In this document: piece by piece, positions 17,194 through 24,966 of the stretch | Layout of the letters: each line of letters opens with the position of its first letter | Numbering within the stretch: position 1 is the first letter of the stretch | Assembly (NCBI GenBank): GCA_900544575.1 | Contig: UQVO01000002.1 | Coordinates: 62,001 to 126,000, forward strand | DNA length: 64,000 bases | From: an uncultured Eubacteriales bacterium | GTDB lineage: Bacteria > Bacillota > Clostridia > Christensenellales > CAG-917 | Direction of reading: 5' to 3' | Made by a program: the position numbers and the translations under genes | Notes under the pieces: model-generated | Databases searched by the model: none | Told to the model about the DNA's origin: nothing | Seen by the model: the letters and a program-made list of their open reading frames with translations, nothing else

Positions 17194-18115
17194 CGGCGTC
17201 CGTGTCCGCATCGGATTTTTTGCGGGAGTCGGCTGTTCCGACCTCTTCCGCATCATATTGCCGTTCTGCGGGATTTGTGTCCGTTTTGCCTGCCGCGTTT
17301 TTCCGCTCCGCAATCACTTTGTCGGGCTTTGCGCTGGCTTTTGCGCTCTGCGCGCGCTTTGAAGAGCGGTCGGAGGGAGCGGCGCCGTTTGTGCTCTCCG
17401 CCTTTGCGGCGTTTTCGTATTTTTTGCGCTTTTCCGCCTGTTGTTTCTTTCTTCTGCGCTCTTCGGGATGGAACACCCCGACTATTCGCGCCACGAACAT
17501 TACGAATTCCTTGGAATTGGAAATGGCGACGTTTTTGAGGAACGCCTTGCCGCCCACCATCACGGCGGAAATCAGAGCGGATACGCCGATGGACAGCCAT
17601 TGCTGCCACGTTTCGTTGAGATTTACGGTTATTGCGATGACTATTGCCGCGCCGCAGGAACCGGAGATGATGCTGATGATGTCGCCCACGACGTCGTTGC
17701 AGACGCTGGAAACCTTTTCGTTGTTCTTGACAAGCCACATCGCGGTCTTTGCGCCGTAAACTTTTCTGGACGCCATCGAAACAATCGGGGTTATGTCGCA
17801 CGAGGTCACCGCGACGCCTATGCCGTCGAACAGGATGCCCGCCATAACGATGAACAGAAGAAGTATGACCGTCACGACTATGTTGTCCGCAGAAGAGGTG
17901 ATTTCGGTGAGAAAACTGATGAAAGCCGAAAGCACGAGAGTGACGACCGTGATTTTAATCGCCCAGAGATTTCTTTTTTTTCTGTGTTTTTTGACGGGTT
18001 TTTTGCCTGATTGACCGTCGGAAACGGCGTCCGTTCCGACGTCGGTGGTTAATGCGGCGTCTGCCGCGTCCGTGCCGCGACCGTGAACGTCGTCGGCGGA
18101 AACTTTCTCGTCCAA
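17183..18115 (-). CDS. oapA: OapA-like OLE-RNA-associated membrane protein
   Basis: About 310 residues. The N-terminal ~48 residues are hydrophilic, ending in KKHRKKR. Four predicted membrane helices follow (about 50-72, 78-104, 143-166, 172-200), joined by a conserved-looking loop with FDGIGVAVTSCD (96-107) and NDVVGDI (140-146). A Lys/Arg/Glu/Ala-rich tail runs from about 218. The loop motifs match the DUF21-like protein encoded next to OLE RNA (OapA), which binds OLE at the membrane in Bacillus halodurans. I chose the TTG at 18115 because AGGAG sits five bases upstream; an ATG at 18154 lacks a ribosome site. The charged tail makes it longer than known OapA proteins. Confidence 0.75.
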   Translation of the reverse strand: MDEKVSADDVHGRGTDAADAALTTDVGTDAVSDGQSGKKPVKKHRKKRNLWAIKITVVTLVLSAFISFLTEITSSADNIVVTVILLLFIVMAGILFDGIGVAVTSCDITPIVSMASRKVYGAKTAMWLVKNNEKVSSVCNDVVGDIISIISGSCGAAIVIAITVNLNETWQQWLSIGVSALISAVMVGGKAFLKNVAISNSKEFVMFVARIVGVFHPEERRRKKQQAEKRKKYENAAKAESTNGAAPSDRSSKRAQSAKASAKPDKVIAERKNAAGKTDTNPAERQYDAEEVGTADSRKKSDADTDADAT

Positions 18116-18229
18116 ATCAACTCCTGGCTGCCCTTTCGGGCGCGCTTTTTGCATAAATTTATTTTGCGGGCAGAGCCCGTTTTCGCCTTGCCGCGCCGCG
18201 GATGCGGCGCGCGGCGGATATTCCGTTTT

Positions 18230-18808
18230 GCTGGCAACAGCCTGAGTAAACCTTGCGCCATCAGGTTCGGTAGGCTTTCCCCCCGCAGAAACTCGTCGTC
18301 GCCGAACGAGACGTTTCCGATTACTCCGCGGGATGCAGGGTCTCCCTCTGCACAACCGAATCGCCACTTAGAGCACACTATAATCCCCAAGCTGCCTCGT
18401 CAGAACAGTCTAGAAGATTTCCTTGGCAATTTTCGTCCGCCCTTATCTTTTTTTGCAGACAACATTTCGAGAGGCGATCGCGCATCGGCGTCGGCCGGAC
18501 GCCTTTGCGCGTGGTTCCTCTGTCCCTGAAAATCCACTCAAAGCAGGCTACACTGCACACAGCGCGCGATGCACCGCATAGCAGGTTTCACCCCGGTCAG
18601 TAGGCGCTGCGCCCACCGATACGGGTCTCCGCGACAGTCGGGTCGAGTTTCGCATGCCGTTGCGAAGCGCCCGAAAGTCTTAACTCCCAGCAACAGCCCC
18701 GGTTTGGGCAACCAAAGCCATCACCAGAAACTTCATCGATATGCCCTTTGGCGATATTTTACCCCCGCCTTCGGGTCGGCGAAAACTGACTAGAATACTG
18801 CGCCAGCG
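18230..18808 (-). ncRNA. OLE RNA (ornate large extremophilic RNA) candidate
   Basis: A non-coding transcript of about 580 nt. It starts 7-8 bases after a near-perfect promoter. Its 5' GCTGGC (18807-18802) pairs with a 3' GCCAGC (18235-18230). Internal stems include CGCGCA/TGCGCG enclosing GGCGTC/GACGCC with a 2x2 internal loop (18479-18511), TGCAG/CTGCA capped by GG-GAGA-CC (18334-18352), and GAAAC/GTTTC (18289-18318). No convincing reading frame spans it. Length, promoter, membrane-protein gene immediately downstream, and the tlyA-argR-recN context all match OLE RNA. tmRNA and SRP RNA hallmarks are absent. The identity is inferred from context and architecture, not from a covariance search. 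Confidence 0.75.
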
Positions 18809-18815
18809 ATATTAT

Positions 18816-18843
18816 ATTATACAGATAAAAAGGAAAATGTCAA
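18816..18843 (-). promoter_or_regulatory. Promoter of the OLE RNA operon
   Basis: Perfect TTGACA (18843-18838) and perfect TATAAT (18821-18816) with a 16-bp T-rich spacer. The predicted start is about 18808, just before the closing stem of the RNA. Confidence 0.88.
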
Positions 18844-18851
18844 CACGGGTG

Positions 18852-18876
18852 CAAATTACGCCAAAGGCGTAAAATT
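18852..18876 (-). terminator. Weak terminator after recG
   Basis: Minus-strand stem TTACGCC / GGCGTAA with a TTT loop, flanked by AAAT and ATTTG. It lies between the recG stop and the OLE promoter. The T-tract is short. Confidence 0.5.
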
Positions 18877-18914
18877 TCCGCGGGTTGAAAAATGCCGAAA
18901 ATCCCGTTATACGT

Positions 18915-20918
18915 TCAGCTGTTCAGCGTGATGCGCACGACCCTTTCCGTGAAATCCGCATAAAGCCCGGGAGCGAAAGCCGACGAAAAGTAATCCGAAA
19001 CGCGCTTTTTGACGTCGTCGGGCAGAGATTTTGCCTTGTGAAGGACCGCGGGCGTGAGCGGAAGTCCGAGCGCGGGAGTCAACGTGGCGCCGCTCTGAAT
19101 GGTGCCGAGGATATCACCCGCTCCGCGCATTTCGAAGTCCCGTTCGGCGACCTCCGCCCCGTCAGTGCACTCCGTGAGGGTTTTCAGTCGTTCGACGGCG
19201 CGTTCCGAAGGGTGGGAAAGATGCAGAAAACAGTAGGCGTGAGAGCCGTCCCTGCCCACTCTGCCGCGCAGCTGATGGAGGGACGCAAGCCCGAAACGGT
19301 CGGCGGCAAGCACGCACATCACGCTCGCCGAAGTGTCCACTCCGACTTCCACCACGGACGTTGCCACCAGAAGGGAAAGTTTCCCCGCGGAAAAATCCGC
19401 CATTATCCTTTCCTTTTCCTCTCCGCTCAGTCTGCCGTGAAGGACGGCGTGCGGAACCGAACGGAAAATTTCGCCGTATTCCTTTTCGAAACCGTTTACG
19501 GACAGCGTTTCGAAACCTTCGCTGTCGCGGATGCAGGGACAAACTATGAACGCCTGCCTGCCCTTTTCGCATTCCGAAGCGACGAAACGGAGCATATCGC
19601 CGAGTTTGCCGTCCGACACCATTTTGGTGGTGATGTCCGCGGCGGCCTCCGCTCTGCGCTCTACGTGCGAAACGTCGATATCGTCGTAAAATGCGAGCGC
19701 AAGCGAACGCGGTATGGGGGTTGCGGTGAGAGTGAGCACATCCTGCGCCCCTTTGTTTTGCAGTTCCGCCCTCTCGTTGACGCCGAATTTGTGCTGTTCG
19801 TCGATTACGGCAAGAGTTAAATCGACATATTTTACTCTCTTTGAGAGCAAAGACTGCGTGCCGAAGACGACTTTTATGCTTCCGTCGGCAAGTCCCGCAA
19901 GTATGCGTGCGGCATCGGATGCGGGAACGGACGCCGTGAGAAGCTCGAAAGAGACGCCCAGTTTTTCGGCAATCGGACGGAATTTGCGCGCGTGCTGCTC
20001 CGCAAGTATCTCCGTCGGCGCCATCACCGCGCATTGGTGCCCCGCCTTTGCGGCGCACACGGCGGCGAAAAATGCGGTCAGCGTTTTGCCCGACCCGACG
20101 TCGCCGCTGATGATACGCGACATATTTTTCCCCGACGTAAGGTCGCCGTATATATCTCCGAAAGTCTGCTTTTGCGACGGGGTCGGCGTTACCGAAAGTG
20201 AAGAAACGAAGTCGAGTATTATATTATTCGGCAGATTATAGAATACTTTTCTGACCGAATTCCCTCTTTTTACTGTCTTTTTGTATATGGATATCGCGGT
20301 TGCGGCGTCAAATGCGGCAAGGGTGTTTATCCCCTCCTCCGCTTCCGCGGCGCGCTTCGGGAAGTGCGCGGAATCGAGCGCGGAAAGCACTTCCGCAGGC
20401 ATTGCGGTCGCGTCTGCGGTCAGCGCGTCGAGCGCGGCGCGCACGAGTTTTTTGAAAGAGCTCTGTCCCAATATTCCTTTCAGCGGATATACGGTGAAGA
20501 CTCCGTCCAGGTTTTTCGGCTTGTCAGCCTGCTCGAATACGGGATTGACGAGAGCCGCTTCGCCGGGCAGAGTTTTGCCGAGAAAGCGGTAGCGCTCTCC
20601 CTCTTTCAGCGCCGCGTGGTAATAAGGCTGGTTGAAAAAAGTGACTTTGAAACCGCCGCCCTTTTTGTCGGTGTTGTCGACGAGGCGCACCGTGAAACTC
20701 TTCGTGCCGCGCTTTGACGGCGTCGTTTTGCCGACGACGGTGCCTTCCAAGAGACAAAACTGCCCGGGCTCCGCATCTGCGGCTCGCACGGGCAGGTCAA
20801 GGTCAATGTATTTCGACGGCAGACGGAGAGCAAGCTCCGCGGGAGTCGTGATGCCGAGTTCCGCAAGTTTGGCGAGAGTCGCCCCGCCCACTCCTCTGAC
20901 ATCGCCGAGAGTCGTCAT
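18915..20918 (-). CDS. recG: ATP-dependent DNA helicase RecG
   Basis: A 667-residue branch-migrating helicase that remodels stalled forks. An N-terminal HhH/wedge OB domain (about 1-200) precedes helicase domain 1 with GDVGSGKTLTAFFA and LAVIDEQHKFGV, and domain 2 with VATSVVEVGVDTS, HQLRGRVGRDG and the C-terminal RecG motif RDFEMRGAGDILG. The length is normal. Its ATG overlaps the fakA stop (ATGA). Confidence 0.97.
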   Translation of the reverse strand: MTTLGDVRGVGGATLAKLAELGITTPAELALRLPSKYIDLDLPVRAADAEPGQFCLLEGTVVGKTTPSKRGTKSFTVRLVDNTDKKGGGFKVTFFNQPYYHAALKEGERYRFLGKTLPGEAALVNPVFEQADKPKNLDGVFTVYPLKGILGQSSFKKLVRAALDALTADATAMPAEVLSALDSAHFPKRAAEAEEGINTLAAFDAATAISIYKKTVKRGNSVRKVFYNLPNNIILDFVSSLSVTPTPSQKQTFGDIYGDLTSGKNMSRIISGDVGSGKTLTAFFAAVCAAKAGHQCAVMAPTEILAEQHARKFRPIAEKLGVSFELLTASVPASDAARILAGLADGSIKVVFGTQSLLSKRVKYVDLTLAVIDEQHKFGVNERAELQNKGAQDVLTLTATPIPRSLALAFYDDIDVSHVERRAEAAADITTKMVSDGKLGDMLRFVASECEKGRQAFIVCPCIRDSEGFETLSVNGFEKEYGEIFRSVPHAVLHGRLSGEEKERIMADFSAGKLSLLVATSVVEVGVDTSASVMCVLAADRFGLASLHQLRGRVGRDGSHAYCFLHLSHPSERAVERLKTLTECTDGAEVAERDFEMRGAGDILGTIQSGATLTPALGLPLTPAVLHKAKSLPDDVKKRVSDYFSSAFAPGLYADFTERVVRITLNS

Positions 20919-22576
20919 TCTGCCGAAAGAAGGTAATAGTAATGCGGCTGTCCGCCGTAATATGCGGCGATTTCGAGGTCGGGCCAGAGCTCTTCCAGCT
21001 TTTCGACGAGTCTTTCCGCGTCGGTTTCGGTGATGTCGGCACCGTAATATATCGTGAGCATCTCCGCCTCACCCGCAATCTTTTCGACGGTTGCGAGCGC
21101 CGCTTCGGAGATGGACGCGCTTTTTGCGACTATCTTCTTGTTGCAGATGCCGATTATGTCGCCCTCTTTGACAGAGAAGCCGTTCATTCGCGTCGAGCGC
21201 ACAGCGTGGGTCACTTCGGCTGTACGAAGCTCCGAAAATGCCCCCGACATCGCCGTGTAATTCTCTTCCGGCGACGCGTCGGGAGAAAAGACTATCGCAG
21301 CCGCTATGCCTTCGGGCATACAGGTGGTGGGGATGACGTGCACGTTGACGTCGGCGAGTTCCTTTGCCTGCTGCGCCGCGAGAATTATGTTGGAGTTGTT
21401 GGGCAGCACGAACACGTCCTGCGCCCTGACGCCGTTTATTGCGTTCAGAATGTCGTAAACGCTGGGGTTCATCGTCTGACCGCCCTCAATCGTGACGTCG
21501 ACGAGAAGGTCCTTGAAAATGTTTTTCATTCCTTCTCCCGCGCAGACGGCAATCATCGCGTAGGGTTTCAGCTCCTTTTTGCCCGCCTTTCCTTCCTTTG
21601 CCTCACGCTCGCCGACTATCTTGCGGTGCTGTTCCATCATATTCTCGATTTTTATGCTGTCCAGCTCGCCGAGTTTGAGCGCCGCTTTGAGAGCGAGGTC
21701 GGGATTGTTGGTGTGTACGTGCGTCTTGACGAGGTCCAAATCGCCTATGACAAGCACGCAGTCGCCGATGGTCATAAGATAGTCGCGGTATTTGTCGATG
21801 TCAGACTCCGTGACCGCGGTTTTGAGATGAGTGATGAAATATTCCGTGCAATACTGGAAGGTGATGTTTTCGTAATCGTTGTCCAGCGACACGAACTCCT
21901 TCGCACCGGAAGGGCTGACCGCTTCGGGAGCGGTTTTTGCGGGGTCGATGACGGGGATTTCGGCACCCGTGAGCGCCGCATACATCCCTTCCATAATGGT
22001 GACGAGTCCGCGTCCGCCCGCGTCCACCACGCCCGCTTTTGCAAGGACGGGGAGCATTTCGGGGGTCTTTTGCAGAATCGTTTCGCCCGCGTTGATGACC
22101 TCGCGGAAGAACTCCTCGAACTCGGTATTACGTTTTTTGGCAAGGGCGGCAGCGGTTTCCGCCATAACCCTGACCACGGTGAGGATTGTGCCTTCCTTGG
22201 GTTTTGTGACCGCGCTGTACGCAATCTCCGTGCCGCATTTAAGCGCCGCGGCAAACGTCTTTTTGTCGAGGGAAACTTTTGCGTCGAGCGCGATGGCAAA
22301 GCCTTTGAGAATCTGCGAAAGGATGACGCCGCTGTTGCCGCGCGCGCCTTTGAGCGCACCCTTTGAAAACGCCACGGCAAGTTCGCCGAGGTCGCCCGCG
22401 TCCACGGGCGCAATCTCGCGCATTGCCGCCGCCATCGTCAGCGACATATTCGTGCCCGTATCGCCGTCCGGCACGGGGAACACGTTCAGCTCGTCTATGA
22501 CGGGGCGATTGATTTCCAAAGCCTTCGCGCCGCCCGCGAGCATATTTTTGTAGCTATATCCGTCTATGACATTCAT
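20915..22576 (-). CDS. fakA: Fatty acid kinase catalytic subunit (DAK2/YloV family)
   Basis: A 553-residue protein with the N-terminal DhaL-type ATP-binding motif FPVPDGDTGTNM (about residues 32-43) and ARGNSGVILSQI, a middle domain, and a C-terminal DegV-like-fold region (LPNNSNIILAAQQA). FakA phosphorylates fatty acids bound by a FakB (DegV) partner for phospholipid synthesis; no FakB is in this window. The order yloU-fakA-recG is conserved in Firmicutes. Confidence 0.92.
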   Translation of the reverse strand: MNVIDGYSYKNMLAGGAKALEINRPVIDELNVFPVPDGDTGTNMSLTMAAAMREIAPVDAGDLGELAVAFSKGALKGARGNSGVILSQILKGFAIALDAKVSLDKKTFAAALKCGTEIAYSAVTKPKEGTILTVVRVMAETAAALAKKRNTEFEEFFREVINAGETILQKTPEMLPVLAKAGVVDAGGRGLVTIMEGMYAALTGAEIPVIDPAKTAPEAVSPSGAKEFVSLDNDYENITFQYCTEYFITHLKTAVTESDIDKYRDYLMTIGDCVLVIGDLDLVKTHVHTNNPDLALKAALKLGELDSIKIENMMEQHRKIVGEREAKEGKAGKKELKPYAMIAVCAGEGMKNIFKDLLVDVTIEGGQTMNPSVYDILNAINGVRAQDVFVLPNNSNIILAAQQAKELADVNVHVIPTTCMPEGIAAAIVFSPDASPEENYTAMSGAFSELRTAEVTHAVRSTRMNGFSVKEGDIIGICNKKIVAKSASISEAALATVEKIAGEAEMLTIYYGADITETDAERLVEKLEELWPDLEIAAYYGGQPHYYYLLSAE

Positions 22577-22589
22577 TCCGTTCTACCCA

Positions 22590-22940
22590 TCAGACCCTGA
22601 TGCCGACGACATTGACGTGCACTTTTTTGACGCGCATACCGGTGAAAGTTTCGAGAGCGAACTTCACGGTGTCGGCAACAGCCTTCTTGACCGTTTCTAT
22701 ATTCACGCCAACCTTCAAAATGACAAAAACCTCGACATAGACGAGGTTGTCGACAGTTGCGACCTTGACGCCTTTACCCAGCTTGTTTTTGCCCCACAGG
22801 GTGGCGAAGTTGTCGCTGAAACGGCGGGACACCATTTCCACCACGCCGTAGCATTCCGAAGCGACCTGGCTTGCGACAGCCGCGACCGCTTCGTCGGAAA
22901 TGGAAATTTTGCCGTATTTGTTGGTCGTGGTAAGTGACAT
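22590..22940 (-). CDS. Asp23/Gls24 family protein (YloU)
   Basis: A 116-residue Asp23/Gls24 envelope-stress-type protein. It begins MSLTTTNKYGKISISDEA, followed by AVAAVASQVASECYGVVEM and the C-terminal VNVVGIRV end typical of YloU. It is 13 bp upstream of fakA and divergent from rpmB, the standard Firmicutes order. Its exact role is unknown. Confidence 0.92.
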   Translation of the reverse strand: MSLTTTNKYGKISISDEAVAAVASQVASECYGVVEMVSRRFSDNFATLWGKNKLGKGVKVATVDNLVYVEVFVILKVGVNIETVKKAVADTVKFALETFTGMRVKKVHVNVVGIRV

Positions 22941-22958
22941 ATAACACCTATTGAGTGG

Positions 22959-22987
22959 ATTTTACTATAAGTATATTTTTTTTGCAA
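22959..22987 (-). promoter_or_regulatory. Promoter of yloU-fakA-recG
   Basis: TTGCAA (22987-22982), a 17-bp AT-rich spacer and TAAAAT (22964-22959) on the minus strand. It is back-to-back with the rpmB promoter. Confidence 0.7.
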
Positions 22988-23015
22988 CCAAATGAATAAT
23001 TTTGAGCTCAATCGG

Positions 23016-23044
23016 TTGCAAACGCCGCGGATATTTGATAATAT
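23016..23044 (+). promoter_or_regulatory. Promoter of rpmB
   Basis: TTGCAA (23016-23021), a 17-bp spacer and TAATAT (23039-23044), about 30 bp before the rpmB ATG. Confidence 0.6.
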
Positions 23045-23073
23045 ATTCGCGTTATCCACGTAGGAGGTGTAGT

Positions 23074-23265
23074 ATGTCCAGAGTTTGCAGCGTATGCGGA
23101 AAAGGCAGAATGAGCGGCAATCAGGTCAGCCACTCTAACAGAAAGACCAGACGCAGTTGGGCTCCGAACGTTCAGAAAGTCAAGGTCAAGACTTCCACAG
23201 GCGGAACCGAAGAAGTGTATGTGTGCACTCGTTGCCTGCGTTCCGGCAAGATAGACAGAGCGTAA
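23074..23265 (+). CDS. rpmB: 50S ribosomal protein L28
   Basis: A 63-residue L28 of the zinc-binding (C+) form, with CSVCG near the N-terminus and CTRC near the C-terminus. [17 protein letters not shown] is the family signature. An AGGAGGTG ribosome site precedes the ATG. The gene is monocistronic, divergent from yloU, with a terminator 26 bp after the stop. Confidence 0.97.
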   Translation: MSRVCSVCGKGRMSGNQVSHSNRKTRRSWAPNVQKVKVKTSTGGTEEVYVCTRCLRSGKIDRA

Positions 23266-23290
23266 TCAAAGAGTTAATCCTAAGCACTCT

Positions 23291-23317
23291 GCCCGTCGTT
23301 TTCGGCGGGCTTTTTCT
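23291..23317 (+). terminator. Terminator of rpmB
   Basis: Stem GCCCGTCG / CGGCGGGC (one wobble) with a TTTT loop, followed by TTTTTCTTG. Confidence 0.85.
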
Positions 23318-23413
23318 TGCTTCTTCTGAACAGTTTCAAAAACGATTTTATAAATCCGGGCGGATTGATACACACTATCTTCATAAATTCCCTCCACGTT
23401 GCTACATAGTATG

Positions 23414-23450
23414 AAAAAAGAACGGGGTGTGACACACTCCGTTCTCTTTT
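23414..23450 (-). terminator. Terminator after rpe
   Basis: Minus-strand stem GAACGGAGTGT / ACACCCCGTTC with a GTC loop and six T residues. It closes the long yicC-to-rpe run. Confidence 0.85.
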
Positions 23451-23471
23451 GCGGAAAATCCGTATAGGCTT

Positions 23472-24116
23472 TCAGATTTGCATTGCCCTGACCGCCGCGG
23501 CGGGGTCTTCGGCTTTGAACACCGCGCTGCCCGCGACAACGACCGTACCGCCCGCGTCCTTGCAGCGTTCGATGTTTGCGGGAGAAACGCCGCCGTCAAT
23601 CTCGATTTCGTAGGAATAGCCTTTTTCGCGCTTTATTTCCGCGCCGCGGCGCACCTTGTCGAGGCAGTCTTCCTTGAAACTCTGCCCGCCGAAGCCCGCC
23701 TGAACGGTCATAATAAGCAGCAGGTCGATTCTGTCGAGGTACGGTTCGGCGACGGAGAACGGCTGGTCGGCATTGACCACAAGCCCGCATTTCACGCCCT
23801 TGGACTTGATTTCGTTCAGCGCGCCCTCCACGTCCTCGGACGCTTCGGGATGGAAAGTGACGAGGTCCGCACCCGCGTCGCAGAACTGCCCGACATACTT
23901 TTCGGGACGGGTTATCATAAGGTGCACGTCGAGGAACATATCCGTATATTTCCTCAGCGCTTTCACCATAGGCATTCCGAAAGTGATGTTGGGGACATAG
24001 ACGCCGTCCATGACGTCGCAATGCACCCAATCCGCGCCCCATTTTTCGATGTTCTGCACAGCCTCCGCCATTTTGCCGAAATCGGCGGAGAGAATGGACG
24101 GTGCGACTTTAATCAT
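23472..24116 (-). CDS. rpe: Ribulose-phosphate 3-epimerase
   Basis: A 214-residue TIM-barrel enzyme of the pentose phosphate pathway. MIKVAPSILSADFG opens the protein; VHCDVMDGVYVPNITFG, DVHLMI, MTVQAGFGGQSF and IEIDGGVSPANI carry the catalytic Asp/His residues. The ATG at 24116 is chosen for its GGAGG ribosome site. It overlaps the end of rsgA by 8 bp and ends the operon. Confidence 0.96.
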   Translation of the reverse strand: MIKVAPSILSADFGKMAEAVQNIEKWGADWVHCDVMDGVYVPNITFGMPMVKALRKYTDMFLDVHLMITRPEKYVGQFCDAGADLVTFHPEASEDVEGALNEIKSKGVKCGLVVNADQPFSVAEPYLDRIDLLLIMTVQAGFGGQSFKEDCLDKVRRGAEIKREKGYSYEIEIDGGVSPANIERCKDAGGTVVVAGSAVFKAEDPAAAVRAMQI

Positions 24117-24966
24117 ATTTGTTTTTCCTCCTATCATCCAGCTCGTTGTAAATGAGCTTGTATCTTTCATATCTTCCCGCGCTCACACCGTCGCCGATGT
24201 GCGCTTTTACGGCGCAGTCCGGCTCGTCGATGTGTACGCAGGTGTTGAAGCGGCACTCCTTGCGGAAGCGCTCCATATCGTCGTAATAGAGCCTGAGCTC
24301 TTCGGGCGGCATATCAACGGCGTCCAGCATAGAGAAGCCGCAGGTGTCCACCAGATAGGTCCCGCCTCCGAGAGGCAGTATCTCCGCGCGGCGCGTGGTG
24401 TGCCTGCCGCGTTTTATTTTCTTCGCCAGCTCCCCGACCTGCATCACGGGAGAAGCGAGGAGCGCGTTGATGACGGAGCTCTTGCCGACGGCGGACTGCC
24501 CCGCAAAACAAGCCGTTTTCCCTTGTATGAGCGCGGCAAGAGCGTCTATGCCCTCGCCCGTTTCCGCGCTGCAAACGACGCGTTCGCAGACATTATTATA
24601 CTCCGCAAGTTCCGCTTTTTCAAGGTCGCATTTGTTCCACACTAGCACGGGAGTTATTCCCTCCGCAAGACAGTTGACGATGACCTTGTCCGCAAGCAGA
24701 AAGTCGGGCGCGGGCTCGGGAGCAAGCACGATGAGGCAGACGTCCACGTTGGCGACGTACGGGCGCACGAGCGCGTTTGAGCGGGGATAGACCGTTTCGA
24801 TGACGTAGGCGTCCCTGTCGCGCGCTATGCCCACGGAATCCCCGACGTATATCGCCCCGTCGGATTTCAGTTTCTTGCGCGCGAAACACATCTTTACGCT
24901 GCCGTCGGCGTCCACCCAGAATTTGGACGCGACCGCCTTTACAACCCGTCCCTTCGTCGTTTTCAT
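24109..24966 (-). CDS. rsgA: Ribosome small-subunit GTPase RsgA
   Basis: A 285-residue circularly permuted GTPase that checks 30S maturation. An N-terminal OB domain is followed by G4 WNKCDLEKAE, G1 GQSAVGKSSVINAL and G3 DTCGFSMLD in permuted order. The C-terminal zinc site is CRFNTCVHIDEPDCAVK. The ATG at 24966 overlaps the rlmN stop (ATGA). In most Firmicutes a PP2C phosphatase and a PASTA kinase lie between rlmN and rsgA; here they are missing. Confidence 0.95.
   Translation of the reverse strand: MKTTKGRVVKAVASKFWVDADGSVKMCFARKKLKSDGAIYVGDSVGIARDRDAYVIETVYPRSNALVRPYVANVDVCLIVLAPEPAPDFLLADKVIVNCLAEGITPVLVWNKCDLEKAELAEYNNVCERVVCSAETGEGIDALAALIQGKTACFAGQSAVGKSSVINALLASPVMQVGELAKKIKRGRHTTRRAEILPLGGGTYLVDTCGFSMLDAVDMPPEELRLYYDDMERFRKECRFNTCVHIDEPDCAVKAHIGDGVSAGRYERYKLIYNELDDRRKNKYD

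Noticed and set aside
18116..18367. Extension of the OapA-like reading frame upstream to 18367
   Set aside because: This would run into the structured RNA 3' part; the residues are Arg/Pro-rich and unlike the family, and no ribosome site is present.
18378..18560. Short minus-strand open frame inside the OLE RNA region
   Set aside because: 60 codons with no ribosome site, crossing several predicted stems; composition does not look coding.
18230..18808. tmRNA, SRP RNA or group I intron in place of OLE RNA
   Set aside because: No tRNA-like ends or tag reading frame, no conserved SRP apical loop, no interrupted gene or intron core, and the length exceeds tmRNA.
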